A stretch of 13,771 bases of DNA from Candidatus Hydrogenedentes bacterium UBA2224 (GTDB lineage: Bacteria; Hydrogenedentota; Hydrogenedentia; Hydrogenedentales; SLHB01): NCBI GenBank assembly GCA_002348185.1, contig DDYW01000035.1:3297-17067 (forward strand), in the 5' to 3' direction. Numbering within the stretch: position 1 is the first letter of the stretch; every line of letters starts with the position of its first letter. Both the position numbers and the translations under genes were made by a program. Of the stretch, positions 6,523 to 12,934 are shown piece by piece. The notes under the pieces were generated by a model, which saw only the letters and a list, made by a program, of their open reading frames with translations, ran no database searches and was not told the DNA's origin.

Positions 6523-7398
6523 ATGTCTACGTCCGCCAGACTCGAGCAGATCATCGAGCGGGTCGGGGATCTGCCGGCCATGCCCAAAGCCGTATCACGC
6601 GCTCTGACGCTCACAGACGATCCCGATGTGGATCTGTCGGAGGTGGCGGACGCGATTCAGACGGATCCCGCCCTGAGCGCCAAGATTCTGCGCATCAGCA
6701 ATTCTCCCTATTACGGCATGCGCCAATACGTGGGAACCCTGAAACTCGCACTGGTCGTCCTGGGGGTGCGCGAGATTCGCAATATCGTGCTGGGGGTCGC
6801 GGTGTTCGACGCCCTGCACACCCGGAAGACCGAATCCATGCTGGCCGGGGACTTCTGGAAACACTCGTTCGAAGTCGCGGCCTTCTCGAAGAAGTTCGGC
6901 GAACATCTGAAACTGACCGTGCATGGCGAGGATTTTGTGACCGGCCTCTTGCACGACATTGGCAAACTGGTATTGATGCGCCAATTCGAGGCGGAGTATG
7001 CGACACTCTATGCGGAGGCCGGTGGTTGGGGCGAAACGCTCTGCGCCGCGGAAGACGAGGCGTTCGGCTTCACGCATGCCGACGCGGCGGCCGCACTCGC
7101 CACGTACTGGAACTTTCCCCGAACCCTGGTCGACGGTCTGTTGCTCCACCATCCCAAGGGCGCGGTGCCGCTGCGCGACGCCATCGACCCGGTGCTTGCC
7201 GCCATCGTCCGCCTGGCCAACGGGGCCGCACGGGAAGGAAGTCGCAGGGGCGAACCCGCGAGACCGGCGCCGGCCGGCGATCCCGAAGCGTGGGACATCA
7301 TCTCCGGGCAGATTCCGGAGCTCGACGAACCCGCACGCGCCGGGCTCCTCGCGAGGTTCGCCGATGCCATAGCATCCATGCCCGCGCCTCGCCTATAA
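6523..7398 (+). CDS. HDOD-domain signalling protein
   Basis: This 291-residue protein has an HDOD domain over roughly residues 8-230, an HD-superfamily relative usually found in regulatory proteins linked to signalling and stress. Visible marks are 'IIERVGDLPAMPKAV', 'IQTDPALSAKILRISNSPYYG', 'LALVVLGVREIRNIVLG', 'FWKHS' (H114), 'GLLHDIGKLVL' (H144-D145), H185 and 'LLLHHP' (H209, H210). It keeps more of the metal-binding His/Asp set than many HDOD proteins, so a residual activity cannot be excluded. No receiver, GGDEF or membrane domain is attached. The last 60 residues are Ala/Pro/Arg-rich and less conserved. The gene begins 14 bp after the stress protein stop. A GGGGGAG run ends only 2 nt before ATG 6523, an unusually short spacing, but an in-frame stop just upstream (6499) leaves no better start. 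Confidence 0.9.
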   Translation: MSTSARLEQIIERVGDLPAMPKAVSRALTLTDDPDVDLSEVADAIQTDPALSAKILRISNSPYYGMRQYVGTLKLALVVLGVREIRNIVLGVAVFDALHTRKTESMLAGDFWKHSFEVAAFSKKFGEHLKLTVHGEDFVTGLLHDIGKLVLMRQFEAEYATLYAEAGGWGETLCAAEDEAFGFTHADAAAALATYWNFPRTLVDGLLLHHPKGAVPLRDAIDPVLAAIVRLANGAAREGSRRGEPARPAPAGDPEAWDIISGQIPELDEPARAGLLARFADAIASMPAPRL

Positions 7399-7456
7399 TA
7401 TCGGGCACATCGCTTTTTGGCCTGAACACGACCCGAATTGCATAAACGGAAGAACA

Positions 7457-7684
7457 ATGAGTAAGAAGCGGAAGTTCGAGATTCACCAGGATGATGAACT
7501 GGCGCAGATCGACGAGGAACTGGATCTCGCGCTGGAACAGCTCGAGTCGGCCAACGTCACGGTAGGCGGATTGCTTGAGGAAATGGAGGCGGCCAACAAA
7601 CTGGACGCCAGCACCCGCGAGCCCGGACCCCTCGAGGAAGAACCGGAAAAGGATGCGAAAAACGAAGAATCCGCGGTTTCGTGA
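7457..7684 (+). CDS. Short acidic, probably coiled-coil protein of unknown function
   Basis: The 75-residue product is not recognised. It has a basic start (MSKKRKF), then a strongly acidic body with about 22 Asp/Glu against 8 Lys/Arg in total. A probable helix or coiled coil over about residues 12-48 ('LAQIDEELDLALEQLESAN', 'GLLEEMEAANKL') precedes a disordered Glu/Pro/Lys-rich tail. There is no signal peptide, membrane segment or Cys. GGAAG (7448-7452) lies 4 nt before the ATG. Codon use looks like the neighbours, with G/C-rich third positions. It follows the HDOD gene by 58 bp and could be its operon partner, or be read from its own promoter given a perfect TATAAT at 7394-7399. Confidence 0.65.
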   Translation: MSKKRKFEIHQDDELAQIDEELDLALEQLESANVTVGGLLEEMEAANKLDASTREPGPLEEEPEKDAKNEESAVS

Positions 7685-7760
7685 CGTTCGCGAAATGCCC
7701 GAACCGCGCTCTGCGCTCAGTAAGTAAGTCTTTTCTAAACAATATGTTGCACATGAGTCT

Positions 7761-7789
7761 TTCTCAAACCTCAATGTATTTGGTAGAAT
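7761..7789 (+). promoter_or_regulatory. Likely promoter of the GH36-like/glycosyltransferase unit
   Basis: TTCTCA (7761-7766) and TAGAAT (7784-7789) are 17 bp apart, with 4 of 6 and 5 of 6 matches to sigma70 boxes. They lie in the AT-richest stretch of this gap. Transcription would begin near 7796, after the ATG at 7788, which supports translation from ATG 7827. Confidence 0.45.
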
Positions 7790-7826
7790 GATAATGTGGG
7801 AAGGGGGAGAGAGGGAGGCTGCGGAC

Positions 7827-10568
7827 ATGTGCATCGCTGACATCCATCCTCTTCCGGATCTTCGTGACGCCCCGGCACGCAGAGAACCGGCCTATGCGCG
7901 CGTGCTGGCTGGCGAGGGCACGCTCGGCAACGGCGTGCTCGAGGTCCGCATCAAACTGGATCCGCGCGAGCCGGGGCATGCCACCGTCGTCAACAAACTC
8001 ACCGGCGAAGAGCACCACCTGAGTTTCAGCCCGTTCGAAGCGTGGTTCGAATCGGGCCCCTTGTCGGCCCTCGAAGGCCGCGTGATCGGCATGGAGGCCC
8101 AGGGTTCCGGCGACGTATCCACGCTGGTGACGAAACTCGATTGCGGATGGCTGCAGGCCCAGATTGCCTACGTGCTGTTTCGGGGCGAGCATTTCATGCG
8201 CAAGAATGTGGTGTTTCACGGGCTCACGCAGGAGGCGTTCCTGCGGAAGGTCACGGTGGTGAAACACACGGTCGACCCGAAATACGCGCCGCATGTCCAC
8301 GACGGCGGCATGTATTACCCGGTGATGTTTCTGCGATCGAAGACCAGCAGCGTGTTTTTCTGCGTGGACTTTCCGGGCTATTTTATCGTTCGCGACGGGC
8401 GCGATTTCTCATTTGAGTATTATCCGGGGACGCGGCTCACGCCCGGCCGCAGCCATCCCATGCTTGCCGTCCACATCGGCGTCTGCGTGCTTGAGGGCCG
8501 CACGCGCAAGAACCCGTTTCACGATACCGCGGCGGAGCTGGACCTTGGCGAGCAGCAGTGGTTCCGGGAGTACCTGCTCACCGGCGCCTCCCTGCCGCAG
8601 TTGCCCTATGTGGAATTGAAGGGCCCCGAACAGGGCAGCGCGGGTCCCAGCGACCTCGAAGTGCTCGAGCAGTGTCACTGGTTCAACGCGTCTCACGTCT
8701 TTCTTCCGCGGATGATGGAATCGCTCGAATCCTACCCCATGCGCGAAGCCGTCGAACAGCGCCTCCGGCTCGAGGGCCTTGACCATACCCTGCGCATCCG
8801 GCGCAACCGCGCCGAAAACCTGGGCTGGGTCGCCCTGGACCCGTCCGGCGCGCCCGCCACGCCGGATTTTGCGCCGTGTTTCGCCTCGGAATCGTTCTGC
8901 AATTCCCTCCTCGAACGCCATCTCCAGGAGATGGACCGGTTCCGTTTCCGGAATATCGAGGTCAGTGGCAGTCCCATTGTGGAATGCCACGCCGCCGGCC
9001 ACGGGCACGCCCCGGGCGTGCTGTCGCTCATGAACGCATTTCAGGGGCTGGTCGAGGTCGTGGCCTCGCTCAAGGAGGGGTACGCGCATGTCACCTGCAT
9101 GCGCCCCTATGTCAGTTACGGGGCGGGACTCGCCCGTCTTTGCGATGGGCTGACCGTCATGGCCGAGGGACATCCCCTGCCGCTGCCCGACATTCACGTG
9201 GGCCGTCTGTTCGCCGACATGCAGCGCCTGTATTTTCGCCGCGCCCACAGCTTTCTCATCCCGCGCAGCAAGCTCTCCAACTCGGTCGGGATTGCGCCGG
9301 AGGCGGCGCCGGACGCCCCGTACCCGGGCTCGGAACATTATCCCTGGTATCTGTACCACGACAGCGCGGGGTGGCGGTATGCCCTGATTTCCGCGATTGC
9401 CACCGCGCCCCGCCACCGCGTGCACGCCCTGCCCCAGGACCTTCCCGAAGAGGACAAAGCGTTCGCGCTCAAGTGGCTGACCTGGGAGAGCAAGAATCTG
9501 GCGGACCGCTTGTTCGTTGAGGAGATCCTCGGAGAACCGGGCCTGGGCCCGGTCGACGGGTACAGCTACGCCACCGCCCAGGGGGCGGTGATATTTCTGT
9601 TCAATACCCGCTACGATCCGCGGGAAGTGCGGTTGCGGCTTCATCTCAAACACGATCTCGAGTACATCGTGCGGGAGTTGTACCCCCGCGAATACAATTA
9701 CCTCGGGCCCCATGACGGCCTCTTCGCGCGTGACAGCGAATTCACGTGCGTGCTGGACCCGAAAGAAGCGCGAATCATCGAAGTGGTCCGCCGTTCCCCG
9801 GCGGCCGCGCGCCGGAAACGGCCCGAAGTGTTTGGCGCTCCCGCCAGGGTGGACAATGGCCTCGTCTCCGTTCAGGGCCGGCCGGGAACTTCGGCCGACA
9901 TCGTGGTCCGCCGCGAAGAGCGGTTCGAGCACAAGACCGTCGCGTTCATGGGGGCGCCCGTCCGGTCCCGCATCGACGAATGGACGATCACCCGTTGTTT
10001 GTTCGAGGAGGGCAAAGACACGCTGCCGCCGGGCGCATTTCAGGGGATTCCCTGCGAAGCAGGTGCAGCCATCCGCCGCGACGCCTGGCTCTGCGCCACG
10101 GTCGGCCTGCCCGAGACGGTCAAAGAGCACATCGACACGCAGCCGTTCCGCCTGGAGCGTCCCTGCTGGGCCTGCCCGAAGCGCCTGTTCTTTGTGATCC
10201 GATTCGAGACGGACGAGGACTTCGATCCCATTCGCACCGGTTCCGGCGTGCCGGGGATACCCGAGGGCTATGCGGCGCGCCTTCCACGCAAATGCGGTCT
10301 CGACCTCGCTGGAAGAAACTTCGGGTTGCGCGCCTGGCTCAACGGCGAGCCATGCGATGTGTATCCCGCCCTGGCCTCCTGGCGGGGATACACCCCGAAT
10401 CCCGACCCCGTGGTGGCCTATTTCTTTGAGGCGGGAAGCAAACTCAGGTTTGGCACGGTCAATCAGGTGGTCCTGTTCGCCACCCATTTCGAGCCGGCCG
10501 CGTTCAAGGGCATTACCATCGAGCATTTGCCGGACCTCTATCTGGAAGAGGCGGTCTCCGGGACGTGA
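7827..10568 (+). CDS. Large GH36-like (clan GH-D type) protein of unknown specificity
   Basis: The product has 913 residues and no signal peptide, so it is probably cytoplasmic. I see three parts. An N-terminal beta-sandwich (about 20-270) opens with 'GNGVLEVRIKLD' and 'TVVNKLTGEEHHLSF', as in alpha-galactosidase/raffinose-synthase-like proteins. A middle barrel-like part (about 275-570) carries C283-H-W, 'ECHAAGHGHAPG' (386-397) and 'YHDSAGWRYALISA'. A following sandwich begins 'VDGYSYATAQGAVIFLFN' (576-593), and a C-terminal domain of about 240 residues contains 'LRAWLNGEPCDVYPA'. Where related proteins as I recall them have an Asp before the Cys/His-Gly-His block, this one reads 'IEVSGSP' (S380), so the usual nucleophile may be missing. 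Activity and substrate are unknown. ATG 7827 is chosen because GAGGGAGG lies 8 nt upstream; ATG 7788 has no ribosome site. The stop overlaps the next gene (TGATG). Confidence 0.6.
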   Translation: MCIADIHPLPDLRDAPARREPAYARVLAGEGTLGNGVLEVRIKLDPREPGHATVVNKLTGEEHHLSFSPFEAWFESGPLSALEGRVIGMEAQGSGDVSTLVTKLDCGWLQAQIAYVLFRGEHFMRKNVVFHGLTQEAFLRKVTVVKHTVDPKYAPHVHDGGMYYPVMFLRSKTSSVFFCVDFPGYFIVRDGRDFSFEYYPGTRLTPGRSHPMLAVHIGVCVLEGRTRKNPFHDTAAELDLGEQQWFREYLLTGASLPQLPYVELKGPEQGSAGPSDLEVLEQCHWFNASHVFLPRMMESLESYPMREAVEQRLRLEGLDHTLRIRRNRAENLGWVALDPSGAPATPDFAPCFASESFCNSLLERHLQEMDRFRFRNIEVSGSPIVECHAAGHGHAPGVLSLMNAFQGLVEVVASLKEGYAHVTCMRPYVSYGAGLARLCDGLTVMAEGHPLPLPDIHVGRLFADMQRLYFRRAHSFLIPRSKLSNSVGIAPEAAPDAPYPGSEHYPWYLYHDSAGWRYALISAIATAPRHRVHALPQDLPEEDKAFALKWLTWESKNLADRLFVEEILGEPGLGPVDGYSYATAQGAVIFLFNTRYDPREVRLRLHLKHDLEYIVRELYPREYNYLGPHDGLFARDSEFTCVLDPKEARIIEVVRRSPAAARRKRPEVFGAPARVDNGLVSVQGRPGTSADIVVRREERFEHKTVAFMGAPVRSRIDEWTITRCLFEEGKDTLPPGAFQGIPCEAGAAIRRDAWLCATVGLPETVKEHIDTQPFRLERPCWACPKRLFFVIRFETDEDFDPIRTGSGVPGIPEGYAARLPRKCGLDLAGRNFGLRAWLNGEPCDVYPALASWRGYTPNPDPVVAYFFEAGSKLRFGTVNQVVLFATHFEPAAFKGITIEHLPDLYLEEAVSGT

Positions 10569-11719
10569 TGCGCCGCCCTCTGCATATCCTGATAAGCGAC
10601 CCGCACCTGCGCGGCGGTGGACAGGTCCGCTATGTCGCCAACCTGGCGGCGGAGCTCACCCGCGTTGGACATCGCGTCACCATCGGGTGCAAACGCGGCT
10701 CCGTGCTGGTCGAGCATGCGCATGCGGCCGCCTGTGCCGTCAACAACGGCTTTACGTTCCGCGGAGGGCTCCGCCCGGCCTGCTGGCTGACCGACCTCCG
10801 GGAAACCCGGCGCTTTATCCTCGAAGACAAACCGGACATTCTGCACGTCAACGGTTCTCAGGACCATTGGGCCATCGCCGGGGCCAACCGCCTGATGGGA
10901 CGCCCGGTGTGCGTCGTGCGAACCCGCCACAACACCTACCCGGTCCACGACCTCTGGCCCAACCGTGTTTTGAACCGGCAGTGGACCGATTTTCAGATCG
11001 TGGTGTGCGAGATGGTGCGCCAATCCCTGGAGAAGCAACGGGCGTTCGATCCCGCGCGGATGTGCTCGATCCACAACGGCGTGGACGCGGAAGACTTCCG
11101 TCCCGACGAAAGGCAGCGGGCGGAGGCGCGCGCCGAATTCGGCTACCGCGACAGCGACCTGGTATGCGGCATTGCCGCCCGCCTGGTGCCCGCCAAAGGC
11201 CACGTGTACCTGTTTCGCGCGGCGGCCCTGCTTGCGCACCAGTTCCCGACCCTTCGCCTTCTCGTCCTGGGCCGGGGGGATTTGGAGCCGGACTTGGTCC
11301 GGCTCACGCGCGAACTGGGCATTGCCGATATCGCGCGGTTCGCGGGATTTCGTGACGACATGGCCCGGTGCACCCAGGCCTTCGATCTTGGCGTCCAGCC
11401 GTCCATTGACTGCGACACGTCGTCCTTCAGCCTCAAAGAGCAGATGGCCGAGGAGAAACCCGTGATCTGTTCCGATTACGGCGGACTCACGGAGATCCTC
11501 AGCGACGGCGTCGAGGGGTTCATTGTGCCCACGGGCAGCGTGGAGCCCCTGGCCGAAGCCATGAGGAAACTGCTGGAAGACGAGGGCCTGCGCCGCACAC
11601 TGGGGGCGGCGGGACGCCGGCGGGTTCTTCGCGATTTCACCCTGCAGATATGTGCGCGGCGTACCGCCGAGGCATATTACCGGGCATTGGAGATTCACGG
11701 TGCGCATTCTGCATCTTGA
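10568..11719 (+). CDS. GT4-family glycosyltransferase (first of two)
   Basis: This 383-residue GT-B glycosyltransferase probably builds a surface polysaccharide or lipopolysaccharide-type glycan. The N-terminal half starts 'LHILISDPHLRGGGQVRYVANLAAEL', with the Gly-rich loop of the acceptor domain, then 'DILHVNGSQDHWA' and 'SIHNGVDAEDFRPD'. The nucleotide-sugar domain has 'GIAARLVPAKGHVYLFRAAALL', 'LLVLGRGDLE' and 'SSFSLKEQMAEEKPVICSDYGG'. The usual E-x7-E pair is D283-x7-E291 here, so the first acid is Asp. There is no membrane segment. The start is ATG 10568, one base overlapping the previous stop in TGATG. An in-frame GTG directly before it (10565) is the alternative and adds one residue. 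The donor sugar cannot be told from the sequence. Confidence 0.9.
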   Translation: MRRPLHILISDPHLRGGGQVRYVANLAAELTRVGHRVTIGCKRGSVLVEHAHAAACAVNNGFTFRGGLRPACWLTDLRETRRFILEDKPDILHVNGSQDHWAIAGANRLMGRPVCVVRTRHNTYPVHDLWPNRVLNRQWTDFQIVVCEMVRQSLEKQRAFDPARMCSIHNGVDAEDFRPDERQRAEARAEFGYRDSDLVCGIAARLVPAKGHVYLFRAAALLAHQFPTLRLLVLGRGDLEPDLVRLTRELGIADIARFAGFRDDMARCTQAFDLGVQPSIDCDTSSFSLKEQMAEEKPVICSDYGGLTEILSDGVEGFIVPTGSVEPLAEAMRKLLEDEGLRRTLGAAGRRRVLRDFTLQICARRTAEAYYRALEIHGAHSAS

Positions 11720-12785
11720 CGAGCAACGCGGCTGGCGCGGGGGAGAACAGCAGGCCAGCTACCTCATCCGGGGGCTTTCCCTGCGCGGACACTTCGTCGC
11801 GGTCGCGGGCCGTGCGGACAGCGAATTCCTGCGCAGAGAGCACGGTCTCCAGAACCTCACGCGTCTTGCCTGTCCGTTTCGCGGGGAGCTTGACCCGAGC
11901 ACGGTCTGGCGTCTCGCACAAGCAGTCAAACGTCTCGACATCGATATCCTGCACGCCCACACGAGCCATGCCCATAGCCTGGCATGCCTCGCGCGCGCGT
12001 TTGCGGGACGCGGCCACGTCGTCGTAACCCGGCGCGTGGATTTCGTGCCCAAACCCGGTTTCTTCAACCGGAGAAAATACGCAATGCCCGACCGCATCGC
12101 CTGCGTATCGCACTGCATTGCCGGGATCCTGCGCGAATTTGGCGTGCCCGAATCAAGATTGTCCGTCATCAACAGCGCCCAGGACCCCGCCCGGTTCGAC
12201 GTCACGCCCTGCAGCCGCGCCGAGCTGGGTCTGCCGGAAGACGCGCCGCTCTTCGGCAATGTCGGTGCCTTTGTCGGGCACAAGGATCATGCGACGCTCA
12301 TCCGGGCCTTCAGGAAAGTGAAGGAGAATCTGCCGGAAGCGCATCTCGCACTCGTGGGAGACGGGGAATTGCGCACAGAGATTGAAACCGGGATCGCCTC
12401 GGCAGGGGTCGCCGGTAGCGTGACCTTGTTGGGCTACCGGAAGGATGTGCCGCGCATATTGCCAGTATTTGACGCGTTTGTGTTGTCGAGCAAACAGGAA
12501 GGGTTTGGCGGGGTGTGCGCGGAAGCCATGTTCTCTGGCGTGCCCGTGGTGTCCACCGACGCCGGGGGAATGATTGAAACCGTCAAACCCGGGATTACGG
12601 GCCTCATGGTGCCAAAAGAAAACCCCGCTGCCCTCGCCGCCGCCATGCTGCGCATTATCCAGGACCCCGATCTCGCCGCCGAACTCGCCGACCGCGCGAT
12701 GGGGTACGTCCATGAACACCTCACCGCCGACCGGATGGTCGAGAACTACATCGCCCTTTACGAAACGATGCTGCGGGAGACGTAG
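11700..12785 (+). CDS. GT4-family glycosyltransferase (second of two)
   Basis: A 361-residue GT-B glycosyltransferase of the lipopolysaccharide/surface-glycan kind. It starts 'MRILHLDEQRGWRGGEQQASYL', typical for this group, then 'DILHAHTSHAHSLA', 'RVDFVPKPG', 'DRIACVSHCIAGIL' and 'SVINSAQDPARF'. The second domain has 'NVGAFVGHKDHATLIRAF', 'LALVGDGELR' and the full E267-x7-E275 motif in 'SSKQEGFGGVCAEAM', followed by 'GVPVVSTDAGGMIE'. The start is GTG 11700, with GGAG (11689-11692) 7 nt upstream and a direct match to the family N-terminus. The in-frame ATG at 11652 would add 16 residues of translated neighbour sequence. It overlaps the end of the first glycosyltransferase gene by 20 bp, which argues for coupled expression and joint action on one glycan. 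Confidence 0.92.
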   Translation: MRILHLDEQRGWRGGEQQASYLIRGLSLRGHFVAVAGRADSEFLRREHGLQNLTRLACPFRGELDPSTVWRLAQAVKRLDIDILHAHTSHAHSLACLARAFAGRGHVVVTRRVDFVPKPGFFNRRKYAMPDRIACVSHCIAGILREFGVPESRLSVINSAQDPARFDVTPCSRAELGLPEDAPLFGNVGAFVGHKDHATLIRAFRKVKENLPEAHLALVGDGELRTEIETGIASAGVAGSVTLLGYRKDVPRILPVFDAFVLSSKQEGFGGVCAEAMFSGVPVVSTDAGGMIETVKPGITGLMVPKENPAALAAAMLRIIQDPDLAAELADRAMGYVHEHLTADRMVENYIALYETMLRET

Positions 12786-12793
12786 CAACATAC

Positions 12794-12819
12794 CCCGGCG
12801 CCACCTGCGCCCCGGGCGC
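12794..12819. repeat. GC-rich inverted repeats after the glycosyltransferase unit
   Basis: GGCGC (12797-12801) can pair with GCGCC (12807-12811). That same GCGCC can instead pair with GGCGC at 12815-12819. These are two mutually exclusive short stems just after the operon's last stop. There is no T-run, so an intrinsic terminator is not shown. They adjoin the dispersed repeat core. Confidence 0.4.
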
Positions 12820-12820
12820 C

Positions 12821-12844
12821 CGCCTGCGCTACACGCGCTACACG
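12821..12844. repeat. Copy of the dispersed CGCCTGCGCTACA core plus 9-bp tandem duplication
   Basis: Bases 12821-12833 equal the core of the 23-bp tandem repeat at 4043-4088. The 9-bp unit CGCTACACG is present twice in a row at 12827-12835 and 12836-12844, extending the end of the core. Confidence 0.8.
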
Positions 12845-12847
12845 AGG

Positions 12848-12876
12848 TGGATAGGGTCCGCGCGTACGGCTATAAT
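12848..12876 (+). promoter_or_regulatory. Likely promoter of the ABC-F gene
   Basis: A perfect TATAAT (12871-12876) lies 17 bp after TGGATA (12848-12853), which matches 4 of 6 bases of the -35 box. Transcription would start near 12883 and give a leader of about 50 bases. It begins only 4 bp after the repeat element. Confidence 0.55.
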
Positions 12877-12922
12877 CACGCTTTGTTGTCTGTCGCGGGG
12901 ATATTCCGCAAGGATTGAGGAT

Positions 12923-12934
12923 ATGGCACTCTGA
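12923..12934 (+). promoter_or_regulatory. Three-codon mini-ORF (Met-Ala-Leu-stop) joined to the ABC-F start
   Basis: ATG GCA CTC TGA runs from 12923 to 12934, and its stop shares the A of the ABC-F start codon (TGATG). AAGGA (12910-12914) is 8 nt ahead of the mini-ORF start, the ideal distance, whereas it is 19 nt from the ABC-F start. It may be a minimal leader that couples translation, or chance. Confidence 0.25.

Noticed and set aside
7394..7399. TATAAT at the end of the HDOD gene as a firm promoter
   Set aside because: The -10 is perfect, but no -35-like hexamer is found at 16-18 bp, so it was not listed as a feature.
7708..7738. Terminator after the acidic small protein (GCGC-TCT-GCGC followed downstream by TTTT)
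   Set aside because: The stem is only 4 bp and the T-run is more than 10 bases away, too weak to call.
7788..7826. ATG 7788 as start of the GH36-like protein
   Set aside because: It has no Shine-Dalgarno and overlaps or follows directly on the -10 box of the best promoter; ATG 7827 has GAGGGAGG at 8 nt.
8409..10526. 705-codon open frame on the minus strand inside the GH36-like gene
   Set aside because: It is antisense to a gene with recognisable domain motifs; long shadow frames are common in G+C-rich coding DNA, and the translation shows no family features.
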